Made by a program: the position numbers and the translations under genes. Shown piece after piece: positions 1-8,887 of a stretch of DNA of 49,134 nucleotides. This DNA comes from Methylotenera sp. (GTDB lineage Bacteria; Pseudomonadota; Gammaproteobacteria; Burkholderiales; Methylophilaceae). The notes under the pieces are model-generated. The model was given only the letters and a program-made list of their open reading frames with translations. It ran no database searches and was not told the DNA's origin. The DNA is taken from NCBI GenBank assembly GCA_030682715.1, contig JAUXNQ010000008.1:1-49134 (forward strand). The letters are read 5' to 3'. Each line of letters starts with the position of its first letter. Position 1 is the first letter of the stretch.

Positions 1-14
1 TCTATTGAAACCTA

Positions 15-43
15 ACTGGATTCCCAGAATTCGCGGGAATGAC
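15..43. repeat. REP-like palindromic repeat
   Basis: A short imperfect palindrome with arms ATTCCC and GGGAAT around a GAATTC centre. Its sequence resembles the dispersed 'GGATTCCC...GCGGGAATGAC' repeats common in betaproteobacterial intergenic DNA. It lies about 360 bp upstream of phrB and has no visible coding role. Family membership is recognition, not a search. Confidence 0.4.
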
Positions 44-404
44 GCTCAATTTAGACAAAGCTAAGTTTCTGCAACATTGCATAGACTAAACAACTTGACA
101 CCTTGCACTAAAAATTTCCAAAAATAAAAAAGTTACATACCATAAATCCATTATAAATCAATCTATTACGCTAATGACCTCCATTGGAAAATTTGTCTAA
201 TGGTAAATCTCGGATCATTAGATCTACAATTGCTACTTGGCTTACTTACACCACCCAACAATAATGAAGTAGCCCCAGCAACACCTAGAAAATATATGAT
301 GGGTGCAAGAAGCTAAAAATAATCTTTATCGCGCCAATGCGATACGAACAGCAATAGTGCAAGTGGGGTAAAATCTCTTTAATTTAATGAATGGCTTATC
401 CTGA
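44..404. other. Intergenic region upstream of phrB, nothing recognised
   Basis: AT-rich stretch of about 360 bp with no convincing gene on either strand. It must carry the phrB promoter, but I see no clear -35/-10 pair or strong ribosome-binding site ahead of the ATG. Confidence 0.4.
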
Positions 405-1829
405 ATGCAATACTCAAAATCTCTTGTGTGGTTCCGTCGTGATTTACGCGATTATGACCATGCAGCACTCTACTACGCGCTCAAAACCTCACAACAAGTC
501 TACTGTGCTTTCGTTTTTGACACAGATATTTTAAATCAGCTAACCAATAAGGCCGACCGTCGTGTAGAGTTTATTTGGGAGAGCGTCAAAGAGCTCAAAG
601 CCGCGTTTCAAAAAAACGGAGGGGATTTAATCGTATTACATGGCATCGTAGCCAATGAAATTCCGCAATTAGCACTTACTTTGCAAGTACAGGCTGTATT
701 CACCAATCATGACTATGAACCTAGCGCGATTACACGAGACACTAAAGTAGCGCAACAACTACAAACCCATAGTATTGATTTTCATCATTACAAGGACCAA
801 GTCATTTTTGAAAAAGATGAGGTCTTAACCTTGGCTCACAAGCCCTATAGCGTATTTACCCCATACAAAAACATGTGGCTAAAAAACGTTAACGACTTTT
901 ATCTTAGACCTTACCCAGTAGATACCTACTTAAATAACCTCGCCAAAACCCAACCAGAGACACTGCTAAGCATTGAGTCATTAGGGTTCCAACGCACAAA
1001 CTTATCCAACATGCGTCTGCCTACTGGTATGAGCGGGGCTGCATCGCTATTTTCAGACTTTGTAGAACGCATCAAACATTACAAAGAGGCACGAGACTTT
1101 CCTGCAGTTAAAGGCGTATCTTATCTATCGGTACATCTGCGTTTTGGCACTATCTCCATTCGGCAATTAGCAAGAGCAGCGTTACAAATAGGTGGGCTAG
1201 GTGCAGAAACTTGGCTTTCTGAACTAATCTGGCGTGATTTTTATTTTCAAATACTGCACCACAACCCTCAGCTTGAAACAGGCAAAGCCTTTAAACCTGA
1301 ATTTGAAGCCATCCCTTTCCCTAACGACATAGCGCTCTTTTCAGCATGGTGTGAAGGAAAAACAGGCTACCCGCTAGTCGATGCTGCAATGAGGCAACTC
1401 AATCACACAGGCTTTATGCATAATCGCCTCAGGATGGTCGCCGCCAGCTTTTTAGTCAAAGACCTACTTATAGACTGGCGTTGGGGTGAGCGCTATTTTG
1501 CAGAAAAACTGATTGATTTTGATTTCAGTGCAAATAATGGCGGATGGCAATGGGCAGCATCCACAGGCTGTGACGCCCAACCTTGGTTTAGAATTTTCAA
1601 CCCAATCACACAGAGCGAGCGCTTTGATGCGAATGGCAAATTTATTCGAAAATATGTCACTGAACTAGCAAACTGTAATGACAAAGAAATTCACGCACCA
1701 TGGCTAATGCCGCCAGAGCGGCAATCAAGCATCAAAATAGTGATTGGACAAGATTACCCAAAGCCAATTATTGACCATGCGACACAACGTGAACTGGCAC
1801 TAGACTTATATAAACACATGACGATTTAA
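405..1829 (+). CDS. phrB: Deoxyribodipyrimidine photolyase (class I CPD photolyase)
   Basis: Light-dependent flavoenzyme that splits cyclobutane pyrimidine dimers in DNA; cytoplasmic, FAD as catalytic cofactor plus an antenna chromophore. The 474 residues match the usual length. The N-terminus (VWFRRDLRDYDHAAL) starts the Rossmann-like antenna domain. The C-terminal FAD domain shows WLSELIWRDFYFQ, the GYPLVDAAMRQL segment, and NNGGWQWAASTGCDAQPWFR, which carries the conserved Asn and Trp residues around the flavin and lesion site. It begins at the first ATG and stands alone, with a 225-bp gap before mlaA. I see no LexA-type box upstream. The identification is secure at family level; the antenna type cannot be told by eye. 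Confidence 0.95.
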   Translation: MQYSKSLVWFRRDLRDYDHAALYYALKTSQQVYCAFVFDTDILNQLTNKADRRVEFIWESVKELKAAFQKNGGDLIVLHGIVANEIPQLALTLQVQAVFTNHDYEPSAITRDTKVAQQLQTHSIDFHHYKDQVIFEKDEVLTLAHKPYSVFTPYKNMWLKNVNDFYLRPYPVDTYLNNLAKTQPETLLSIESLGFQRTNLSNMRLPTGMSGAASLFSDFVERIKHYKEARDFPAVKGVSYLSVHLRFGTISIRQLARAALQIGGLGAETWLSELIWRDFYFQILHHNPQLETGKAFKPEFEAIPFPNDIALFSAWCEGKTGYPLVDAAMRQLNHTGFMHNRLRMVAASFLVKDLLIDWRWGERYFAEKLIDFDFSANNGGWQWAASTGCDAQPWFRIFNPITQSERFDANGKFIRKYVTELANCNDKEIHAPWLMPPERQSSIKIVIGQDYPKPIIDHATQRELALDLYKHMTI

Positions 1830-2054
1830 TTAAGATTATCTAAATATTACAAATAGAATGCACTGTCAGCACAATGTCATCATCATTTTTGTTTCAAGAC
1901 ATATATTGACCGATGAATATTTGTTGCATAAATGTAACAAATGGTTTAATTTACAATCGTAAATAATATGCAGAGTAGCTATCCATATTTAGTTGTAAAT
2001 AAATTGGTATAATGACCCCACATTCGATAAGTCTTTAAATAAGAAACATAAAAA

Positions 2055-2789
2055 ATGCATAAAAAAATATTCTGTTTATTCGCATCTTGTTTACTTGCCA
2101 TGATGGTTACTGGCTGTGCATCTCAAGCAAATAAAGACCCATTAGAAAGCATTAATCGTGGTGTCTATAAATTTAACGACGTCACAGACAAAGCTTTTTT
2201 TAAACCAGTTGCGACTGCCTATAAAACAGTGACACCATCACCTATTCGAACTGGTGTAAATAATTTTTTCAACAATCTAGGTTCTGTCACCAACATTCTG
2301 AACAATCTCTTTCAGTTCAAATTTTCCAATGCATTTAGTGAAACGGGCCGATTTGTCATCAACAGCACTTTCGGCTTAGCTGGCTTGATTGATGTTGCAG
2401 GTATGGACAAGATTCCTGCTTATAAAGAAGATTTTGGCCAAACCTTAGGCTACTGGGGCGTTGGCTCTGGCGCTTACATAGTGCTGCCGTTCGTTGGCCC
2501 ATCGACTGTTCGTGACACAGCTGGCTTCATTGTTGATACAACCACATCAGACCCAATCACCTACACACACAATATCGGCGAAATTCGCCTACACAACCAA
2601 CTACGCTCCGCGCAATTTATAGACAAACGTACCGAACTTCTTGATGCGAAAGATTTAGTTGATGACGCATCACTTGACCCTTATGCGTTCATGCGTGATG
2701 CTTATCTCCAAAGACGTGCGAGCCTTGTTCAAGATGGCCTAGTACCAACAGACTTGATTAAAGATGAGTTTTTCGAAGAAGAGAAGTAA
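2055..2789 (+). CDS. mlaA: Outer-membrane lipid asymmetry lipoprotein MlaA (VacJ)
   Basis: Outer-membrane lipoprotein that removes mislocalised phospholipid from the outer leaflet and passes it to MlaC. The 244-residue protein begins with a lipoprotein signal (basic MHKK, hydrophobic stretch, lipobox VTGC, with lipidation expected on that Cys). The family core follows: DPLESINRGVYKFNDVTDKA, then FNNLGSVTNILNNLFQFK, and the FGQTLGYWGVGSGAYIVLPF motif near residues 130-150. Unlike many proteobacteria, the other mla genes are not adjacent, so it is expressed alone. A strong intrinsic terminator follows 13 bp after the stop. Confidence 0.95.
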   Translation: MHKKIFCLFASCLLAMMVTGCASQANKDPLESINRGVYKFNDVTDKAFFKPVATAYKTVTPSPIRTGVNNFFNNLGSVTNILNNLFQFKFSNAFSETGRFVINSTFGLAGLIDVAGMDKIPAYKEDFGQTLGYWGVGSGAYIVLPFVGPSTVRDTAGFIVDTTTSDPITYTHNIGEIRLHNQLRSAQFIDKRTELLDAKDLVDDASLDPYAFMRDAYLQRRASLVQDGLVPTDLIKDEFFEEEK

Positions 2790-2802
2790 ATAGTCACTTA
2801 AA

Positions 2803-2834
2803 CGAAAAAGCCCACTATGCAGTGGGCTTTTTCG
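2803..2834 (+). terminator. Intrinsic terminator of mlaA
   Basis: Near-perfect hairpin with arms AAAAAGCCCACT and AGTGGGCTTTTT around a short loop, flanked by A and T runs, so it could work in both directions. It sits just after the mlaA stop codon. Confidence 0.85.
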
Positions 2835-2883
2835 TTCTTCGAGAGTGAAATTGGAATGCATATCTAGTGAGCTAGCATTTGGC

Positions 2884-3113
2884 ATCCCCGCTCCACTAAA
2901 GGGCTAAAGCCCTAAGTGGATGCGTGAAAGCGCATTATTTCACACTTGACTTGCCCGCTTTAGCGGCTTAGTCAGGTGGGGAAGCCAAATACTGGCTCAC
3001 ACGCTTAAAACCGTAAAGGTCTTGTCCGTGGAATATATCTGCTAAAGCAGATTATTCACACGCCTAAACCGCAAGGGTCTTGTCCGTGGAATATATGCGC
3101 TGAAGCGCATTAT
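2884..3113. repeat. Cluster of palindromic repeats with a 58-59 bp tandem duplication
   Basis: At least five small hairpins with CTAAAGC-like centres (for example AGGGCTAAAGCCCT, CGCTTTAGCG, CTGCTAAAGCAG, GCGCTGAAGCGC) are packed between mlaA and pmbA. The right half is two imperfect tandem units, 2997-3055 and 3056-3113, sharing GGTCTTGTCCGTGGAATATA. The second unit runs into the pmbA stop codon, and the next TCACACGCC lies inside the pmbA 3' end. This looks like a REP/BIME-type array; it may modulate 3' ends of the convergent mlaA and pmbA transcripts. Confidence 0.7.
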
Positions 3114-4450
3114 TCACACGCCACAGTCATGCGCTCAATTAGGATGGAGCCAACTTGCTTCGAACCTTGTATCAATACATCATTACCAACTGCCACAATC
3201 ATTTTTAACATTTCAGCCATGTTGCTAGCAATGGTGATTTCTTCAACTGGATGTACAATCACCCCATTCTCAACCCAATAGCCAGCGGCACCGCGCGAGT
3301 AGTCACCTGTGACCATATTCAGACCATGACCCAACAGTTCTGTCACTAGCAAGCCAGTGCCCATTTCTTTTAATAATCCTGCAAAATCGAGTGCTCCAGA
3401 TTGCACGATTAAATTATGGTTGCCGCCTGCATTACCAGTTGTTTTCAACCCCAGTTTACTAGCTGAATAACTGGAAAGTACATAACCTTGCAAGACACCA
3501 TCTTTTACGAGCTGGCGCGGAGCCGTTGTCACGCCTTCGTTATCAAATGGGCTGCTAGCTAAGCCCTTTTTAATATGTGGCTCTTCATTAATATTTAATA
3601 ACGGTGACGCTATTTGCTGCCCTAAGCTATTCAACAAAAATGAAGATTTTCGATATAAATTACCGCCAGAGACTGCGCTAATTAGCGTTGAAATTAACCC
3701 ACTTGCCAGCGGTGCTTCAAATAACACTGGCACCTGACAAGTTTTTATCTTTCTAGAGTTAAGGCGCTTAACCGTGCGCTCCCCAGCAAGCTTTCCTATT
3801 TCTACAGGAGATTGTAAATCTTCTGCCGAACGTGCAGTGGCATACCAATAGTCACGCTGCATACTATCACCTGACTCAGCAATCACCGAGCAGCTAACCC
3901 CATGGCGTGAACTTGGGTAGCCTCCAGTGAACCCATGACTATTACTGTAAGCAAAAAACCCCGTGCCCGTTGATACGCTAGCCCCCTCAGAGTTACTAAT
4001 GCGCTTATCTACTGCCAAGGCAGCCTCTTCACATTGTTTAGCAATTAAAACGGCCTCATCTACGGACAAATCCCAAGGATGATGCAAGTCCAAGTCTTGA
4101 ACGGTTTTAGCCATTAAATCAGCGTCAGCCAACCCACAGAAATCGTCTTTTGCGGTGTATTTGGCAATATTGCAAGCAGCCGCGACGGTATCTTTGAGTG
4201 CCTGTGGTGATAAGTCTGAAGTGCTAGCATGGCCTTTTTGTTTACCAAAATAAACCGTGACAGACATACCTTTGTCTCGGTTATATTCAATATGCTCAAC
4301 TTCTTGCATACGCACAGAAACATTTTGCCCGATGCTCAAGCTCAACTCAGCCTCCGCCTGACTCGCGCCTAGCGTCTTGGCAACTTTAAGGACGTCCTCT
4401 GACATCTGCTTAATTTCATCTAATGTATAACTAAACCCTGAATCTGACAT
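3110..4450 (-). CDS. pmbA: Metalloprotease-family protein PmbA (TldE)
   Basis: Subunit of the TldD/TldE protease, which in enterobacteria matures microcin B17 and degrades the CcdA antitoxin; cytoplasmic. The 446-residue length is standard. The conserved C-terminal region is clear (GGNHNLIVQSGALDFAGLLKEMG, VTELLGHGLNMVTGDYSRGAAGYWVENG, PVEEITIASNMAEML). TldE is known as the partner without the catalytic zinc site, and no HExxxH motif is visible here, as expected. It is divergent from darP across 66 bp, an arrangement common in beta- and gammaproteobacteria. Its 3' end is overlapped by the palindromic repeat cluster. tldD is not in the window. Confidence 0.93.
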   Translation of the reverse strand: MSDSGFSYTLDEIKQMSEDVLKVAKTLGASQAEAELSLSIGQNVSVRMQEVEHIEYNRDKGMSVTVYFGKQKGHASTSDLSPQALKDTVAAACNIAKYTAKDDFCGLADADLMAKTVQDLDLHHPWDLSVDEAVLIAKQCEEAALAVDKRISNSEGASVSTGTGFFAYSNSHGFTGGYPSSRHGVSCSVIAESGDSMQRDYWYATARSAEDLQSPVEIGKLAGERTVKRLNSRKIKTCQVPVLFEAPLASGLISTLISAVSGGNLYRKSSFLLNSLGQQIASPLLNINEEPHIKKGLASSPFDNEGVTTAPRQLVKDGVLQGYVLSSYSASKLGLKTTGNAGGNHNLIVQSGALDFAGLLKEMGTGLLVTELLGHGLNMVTGDYSRGAAGYWVENGVIVHPVEEITIASNMAEMLKMIVAVGNDVLIQGSKQVGSILIERMTVACE

Positions 4451-4516
4451 AACGCTTTCTACTATAAAAAAATGTACGTTAATAACTCAACTGCATAACT
4501 GATATAATACCTCAGC

Positions 4517-5086
4517 ATGAAACCTAAAAAGACAACAAAAGACACAGAATTAAGCAATGATGCAAATTTAGATGCAGACTTGCCTACGAGTAAAACAAAA
4601 CTTAAAGCTGAGGCTGATGCCCAGCAGGCACTTGGCGTGCGCCTATCCGACCTACCTAAAGATAGGCTCATCAAACTTAATTTGCCTGAAGAGTTGTTCA
4701 CGGCGGTAATGGATACTAAGAAAATTACTGCAAATGGTGCTATTCGCCGCCATCGGCAATACTTAGGCCGCCTAATGCGTGAAGTCGATATTGCACCGAT
4801 TATTGAGCAGCTATCTCGCTGGGAAGGCAAAAATACTGCCGAAAACGCCTATTTCCATGGGCTTGAGCGCTGGCGCGATAAACTGATCAGCGACACCAAT
4901 GCATTATCTGAGTTTATGGCACTACACCCTACTACTGATAGCCAGCAGCTTCGCGCTTTAATCCGTAATGCTCAAAAAGAACATCTCGCAAACAAACCAC
5001 CAAAAAGCAGCAGGGAGATTTTTAAACTATTGCGCGAGATTACTAGCAACAATACAGTGGCAGATGAAGACGTGTCAGAAGACTAA
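4517..5086 (+). CDS. darP: Ribosome biogenesis factor DarP (YjgA, DUF615)
   Basis: Small protein of the DUF615 family; the E. coli member associates with the pre-50S ribosomal subunit and helps late assembly. The 189-residue sequence has a charged, Lys/Asp-rich N-terminal tail (1-45) and the family core LPEELFTAVMDTKKITANGAIRRHRQYLGRLMR near 55-90, followed by ENAYFHGLERWRDKLI and the C-terminal REIFKLLREI helix. It is divergent from pmbA, the usual genomic neighbour, which supports the call. The start is the first ATG in frame with a family-like N-terminus. Confidence 0.92.
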   Translation: MKPKKTTKDTELSNDANLDADLPTSKTKLKAEADAQQALGVRLSDLPKDRLIKLNLPEELFTAVMDTKKITANGAIRRHRQYLGRLMREVDIAPIIEQLSRWEGKNTAENAYFHGLERWRDKLISDTNALSEFMALHPTTDSQQLRALIRNAQKEHLANKPPKSSREIFKLLREITSNNTVADEDVSED

Positions 5087-5191
5087 TCGCTTGTTTGCTC
5101 CTGTTCAAAGCAATCTAGCAACACTTAAGACAATCGCATACTTTTGCAATAGCATTTATTTCAGTAAGCAACAAACAAGGTAGTAAAAATC

Positions 5192-5422
5192 ATGACTATA
5201 AATTTCAACACCGTTCTTGATGTTCGCCATGAAGACAGCCCTATTCCAACGATTCGCACAAAAGAAGTATTAGATACGTTACCAAACGGTGACGTATTAA
5301 AAGTGATTACTAGTAAAGAAAGTACCGTTAATAATATACGTACGCTAGTAGCAAACAATTCTTATACATTATTGCAAGAACTAAAGAATGAAGAAGGTTT
5401 TGTTTTTCTGATTCAAAAATGA
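5192..5422 (+). CDS. TusA/SirA-like protein lacking the catalytic cysteine
   Basis: A 76-residue protein with the TusA fold signature: LDVRHEDSPIPTIRTKEVLDTLPNGDVLKVI. Genuine TusA sulfur carriers have CPxP, whose Cys accepts persulfide sulfur; here the motif is SPIP, with Ser16 in place of Cys, and no Cys elsewhere in the protein. It is therefore unlikely to carry sulfur. TusA-like paralogues without Cys are known but of uncertain role. It lies alone between darP and a convergent PDZ-protein gene. The fold call is fairly sure; the function is unknown. Confidence 0.75.
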   Translation: MTINFNTVLDVRHEDSPIPTIRTKEVLDTLPNGDVLKVITSKESTVNNIRTLVANNSYTLLQELKNEEGFVFLIQK

Positions 5423-5525
5423 GCTCAATTAGTGCTGACTCACAACCATCGCTTAATGAGTCAGCGCCATTGAACTAAGCCGTTACCTCTACAGCTATAC
5501 CCCAGCACAACATTGATTGCGAAAT

Positions 5526-6308
5526 TTATTTACGTACGTTTAACTCTACCAGCTGGCTCATACTGACATCTCCTCGCTGAAATGCTACTGACACTTTTTG
5601 TCCCGCATATCGCTTCACGGCTGCAAATAAATCATCAGCAGAGTTTAATGTCACATCGCCCAATTTCAATAATGAATCACCTCGCACTAGCCCCACATTT
5701 GATGCTGGTGAGTTTTTAATCACAGCAATCACCTTCAAACCAGGTAACGCTTTAGGCGCATCGTCGTCAGAGCCGCTTTGCGTAAGTTTGATGACATGTA
5801 CACCAAACAAAGGCATAGGCAACTTAGCCCAGTAACTTGCATGATAAAGATATTGCGTAGGCTCATCCTCCAAATCATTGGGATCAATTTCACCACCCTT
5901 ATTGGCAACCTCTTTAATTAGCTGTAACTTTGAACTTGCAGTTTTTGCTGATTCATATTTTTGATAAACCATCACGATATCTGCTTTAATTGATTTTGCA
6001 TGTTGCAAAGCAAAGTCTGATGATGCGTCCATTGCTGAAAATCCTGAGGTACCTATCAAATCATAACCATCTTCCAACATAGTAATGTTGTCTTCATCCT
6101 TATGATTGCCTACATAAATCTTAGTATCTGGGTTAGCTTGTAATGACATTAAATTATTTGCATTCTGCTTCTTATAATTCTTCTCATATGGATTTTGGTC
6201 AGCAGCATAAAGCTGATGTGCAAACATCACTAGACCCAAACTAGCTAGGGAAAACAACATTATCTTAACTAAATTTACATATGAATTTTTGGTGCTAATC
6301 GCTGGCAT
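5526..6308 (-). CDS. Secreted PDZ-domain protein of unknown function
   Basis: A 260-residue protein with an N-terminal hydrophobic segment (about residues 14-34, ending at YAADQ) that looks like a Sec signal peptide or single anchor, so it is expected in the periplasm. The middle contains YDLIGTSGFSA and HAKSIKADIVMVYQKYE, a pattern seen in conserved hypothetical proteins. The C-terminal 75 residues form a PDZ domain (VIAVIKNSPASNVGLVRGDSLLKLGDVTLNSADDLFAAVKR-like pattern) that would bind a peptide tail. No protease triad is present. It is divergent from mog. The specific role is not recognisable. Confidence 0.75.
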   Translation of the reverse strand: MPAISTKNSYVNLVKIMLFSLASLGLVMFAHQLYAADQNPYEKNYKKQNANNLMSLQANPDTKIYVGNHKDEDNITMLEDGYDLIGTSGFSAMDASSDFALQHAKSIKADIVMVYQKYESAKTASSKLQLIKEVANKGGEIDPNDLEDEPTQYLYHASYWAKLPMPLFGVHVIKLTQSGSDDDAPKALPGLKVIAVIKNSPASNVGLVRGDSLLKLGDVTLNSADDLFAAVKRYAGQKVSVAFQRGDVSMSQLVELNVRK

Positions 6309-6371
6309 AAAATATCCTTTGAGTTTGGTAATGGTATGATTGAGTCTTGCTTATGTACTAGTGACACAAAA

Positions 6372-6971
6372 ATGACCAAAGAATTCATTAAAATCGGATT
6401 AGTTTCAATTAGCGACCGTGCAAGTAATGGCGAATATGAGGATAAAGGCATCCCTAGCCTACGTGCATGGCTAACAAAAACACTGACCACACCATTTACA
6501 CTTGAAGCGCGACTCATCCCAGATGAACAAGACGAGATCGAATCAACACTCATTGACTTAGTTGACTCTCAAGACTGCCAACTTATTCTCACCACTGGTG
6601 GCACAGGGCCTGCCTTACGCGACGTAACTCCAGAAGCAACGCTAGCGGTAGCCGATAAAGAGATGCCAGGTTTTGGTGAACAAATGCGGCAGATTAGCCT
6701 AAACTTTGTACCTACGGCCATTTTATCTAGACAAGTTGCAGTTATTCGCAAGCAATGTTTGATTATCAACTTACCTGGACAACCTAAAGCGATTGCGCAA
6801 ACACTAGAAGGCTTGAAAGATGAAGCAGGAAACATCCTAGTACATGGCATATTTGCAGCAGTTCCATATTGCATAGACTTACTTGCCACACCAGATAGCC
6901 CCATGCCAAGAATTGAAACCAATGAAGCTATCGTAAAAGCATTCAGACCAAAATCCGCACCAACCGCTTAA
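6372..6971 (+). CDS. mog: Molybdopterin adenylyltransferase Mog
   Basis: Adenylylates molybdopterin in molybdenum cofactor synthesis, the step before MoeA inserts molybdate. The protein (199 residues from the chosen start) has IKIGLVSISDRASNGEYEDKGIP at its N-terminus, the TTGGTGPALRDVTPEAT motif near residue 70, and the INLPGQPKAI segment near 138. An in-frame ATG exists 12 codons upstream (6336), but Mog proteins begin with 'M-x-K-x-F-I-K-I-G-L', so I chose 6372. It is followed 12 bp later by thiL on the same strand, although the two pathways are unrelated. Confidence 0.93.
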   Translation: MTKEFIKIGLVSISDRASNGEYEDKGIPSLRAWLTKTLTTPFTLEARLIPDEQDEIESTLIDLVDSQDCQLILTTGGTGPALRDVTPEATLAVADKEMPGFGEQMRQISLNFVPTAILSRQVAVIRKQCLIINLPGQPKAIAQTLEGLKDEAGNILVHGIFAAVPYCIDLLATPDSPMPRIETNEAIVKAFRPKSAPTA

Positions 6972-6983
6972 TGCACAGTATAA

Positions 6984-7934
6984 ATGTCAGAATTTAATTT
7001 AATTGCCAAATACTTCACACGCCACACCCAGCAAGCTGACTTAGGTGTGGGTGACGATGCTGCATTAATTAGTGTTGCACAAGGGCAACAATTGGCTATT
7101 TCAACAGATATGCTGGTAGCGGGCACTCACTTCTTTCACGATGCTGCGGCCTATCATATTGGCTGGAAATCTTTAGCTGTGAACGTTTCAGACATGGCTG
7201 CGATGGGCGCACAGCCAAAATGGGCAACCCTCGCCATTGCGCTGCCTGAAGTTAACGAGCCATGGCTTGCAGAATTTTCCAAAGGTTTTTTCGCATGTGC
7301 AGACGCTTTTGATGTGGATTTAATTGGTGGCGACACAACCAAAGGGCCATTAACGCTAAGCATACAAATCATGGGAGAAATCCCTACAGGAAAAGCCATT
7401 CTGCGTAGCGGTGCAAAAGCTGGCGATGACATTTGGTTATCTGGGATGTTAGGTAGCGCTGCACTTGGGCTAGCTCATTTACAGAATAAAACCGTACTTA
7501 CAGAACCAGCTTTATCTCGTTGCCTCGCCGCATTAAACACCCCTAGGCCACGTGTTGCATTAGGGCTAGCACTACGGGGTGTAGCGAATAGCTGTATTGA
7601 TATCTCTGATGGCCTAACCGCAGATCTAAGCCACGTCCTTAAAGCCTCAAACTTAGGTGCAAAGCTCGCTTTAGAAAGTATCCACTGTGACGATTATTTA
7701 CGTACCCACCTAAATGACGCCAATATACAACAGTGCATACTGGCAGGAGGCGATGACTATGAACTGCTGTTTACCGCAGCTAAATCGCAGCGTGATTATC
7801 TTCGTCAATTAAGTCGTCAATTACAGCTGCCGCTCAGTTTAATTGGTGAAACCACACCACAATTAGATCTCATTATTACGCATCGTCAAAAAATATTAAA
7901 TATTACTAAAAAAGGGTTTGATCATTTTGGTTAA
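6984..7934 (+). CDS. thiL: Thiamine-monophosphate kinase
   Basis: Phosphorylates thiamine monophosphate to thiamine diphosphate with ATP, the last step of cofactor synthesis. The 316-residue length is normal. Family motifs are present: GVGDDAALI near residue 21 (metal-binding Asp pair), STDMLVAGTHF near 40, GWKSLAVNVSDMAAMGAQP, LIGGDTTKGP near 115, and CIDISDGLTADLSH near 208. It overlaps pgpA by 17 bp, suggesting translational coupling in a thiL-pgpA-pncC operon, an arrangement widely seen in proteobacteria. Confidence 0.95.
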   Translation: MSEFNLIAKYFTRHTQQADLGVGDDAALISVAQGQQLAISTDMLVAGTHFFHDAAAYHIGWKSLAVNVSDMAAMGAQPKWATLAIALPEVNEPWLAEFSKGFFACADAFDVDLIGGDTTKGPLTLSIQIMGEIPTGKAILRSGAKAGDDIWLSGMLGSAALGLAHLQNKTVLTEPALSRCLAALNTPRPRVALGLALRGVANSCIDISDGLTADLSHVLKASNLGAKLALESIHCDDYLRTHLNDANIQQCILAGGDDYELLFTAAKSQRDYLRQLSRQLQLPLSLIGETTPQLDLIITHRQKILNITKKGFDHFG

Positions 7935-8424
7935 TGAGCTTTCACACCCAACGTTCAAATTATTAATCTCACATCCTGCCCACTTTTTTGCACTAGGATT
8001 TGGCAGCGGCCTTGCCAAGAAAGCCCCAGGCACGTTTGGCACAGTGGTTGGACTACCGCTATTTTGGCTAATCCACCCATATACATTAGTTACACAATTA
8101 ACATTAATTACCCTGCTTTTTTTAGTGGGAATTTATTTTTGCGAGAAAACAGGTAAAGCAATAGGTGTATCAGACCATGGCAGTATCGTGTGGGACGAAA
8201 TTGTCGCCATAATGTTAGTACTCACTTTCACCATCAACCAATGGCAATGGTGGCTAGCTGCATTTTTACTATTTAGATTATTTGACATTTGGAAACCGTT
8301 TCCAATCCACCAATGCGATGCCAAAGTAAAAGGTGGCTTCGGCGTTATGCTGGATGACTTATTGGCCGCAATTTACGCCATCTTTAGCCTTAAGGCCTTG
8401 GAATGGATAATCACTCAACTTTAG
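7918..8424 (+). CDS. pgpA: Phosphatidylglycerophosphatase A
   Basis: Inner-membrane phosphatase that converts phosphatidylglycerol phosphate to phosphatidylglycerol. About 168 residues with several hydrophobic segments and the family signatures FGSGLAKKAPGTFGTVVGLPL near 27-47, SIVWDEIVAIMLV near 90-102, FRLFDIWKPFPI near 118-130 and GGFGVMLDDLLAAIYA near 138-153. The start is uncertain: no ATG lies before the conserved core; TTG at 7918 or TTG at 7927 are possible, both inside thiL. It overlaps the next gene by 22 bp. Confidence 0.93.
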   Translation: MIILVNELSHPTFKLLISHPAHFFALGFGSGLAKKAPGTFGTVVGLPLFWLIHPYTLVTQLTLITLLFLVGIYFCEKTGKAIGVSDHGSIVWDEIVAIMLVLTFTINQWQWWLAAFLLFRLFDIWKPFPIHQCDAKVKGGFGVMLDDLLAAIYAIFSLKALEWIITQL

Positions 8425-8885
8425 CGACAGAGCTAGGCCTAAAGCTTAAGCAGCACGGCTACTTATTGGCGCTGGCTGAATCATGCACAGGTGGTATGGC
8501 AGCACAAGCAGTGACTAGTATCGCTGGGAGTTCAGCGTGGTTTGATAGAGGCTTCGTCACGTACAGCAACAACGCCAAAACAGAAATGCTAGACGTTTCT
8601 CAAACAACATTAGAAACCTTTGGTGCGGTAAGCGAACAAACTGCAGCAGAAATGGCAACAGGCGCTTTAAAAAGTAGCCATGCCCATATTGCAGCTAGCA
8701 TCACTGGTATCGCGGGGCCAGATGGAGAAAGCCCAGAAAAACCAGTTGGCACAATTTGCTTCGCATGGGTAGGTACTCAGTTACCCATGTTCACCTGTAC
8801 CAAGCAATTTTCAGGTAACCGCACAGAAATCAGACAACAAGCCACCGCTTTTATGCTTACAGGTCTTATTGAAAGACTAGCTTAA
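8403..8885 (+). CDS. pncC: Nicotinamide-nucleotide amidohydrolase (CinA C-terminal domain, PncC)
   Basis: Deamidates nicotinamide mononucleotide to nicotinate mononucleotide for NAD salvage. The 160-residue protein consists only of the CinA C-terminal domain, as usual for PncC-type members: LALAESCTGGMAAQAVTSIAGSS at 21-43, GFVTYSNNAK near 52, AVSEQTAAEMATGA near 75-90, and ASITGIAGPDG near 98-108. It starts inside pgpA (22-bp overlap) and closes the thiL-pgpA-pncC unit. A convergent Tyr/His-rich protein gene ends 2 bp beyond its stop. Confidence 0.93.
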   Translation: MDNHSTLATELGLKLKQHGYLLALAESCTGGMAAQAVTSIAGSSAWFDRGFVTYSNNAKTEMLDVSQTTLETFGAVSEQTAAEMATGALKSSHAHIAASITGIAGPDGESPEKPVGTICFAWVGTQLPMFTCTKQFSGNRTEIRQQATAFMLTGLIERLA

Positions 8886-8887
8886 CA

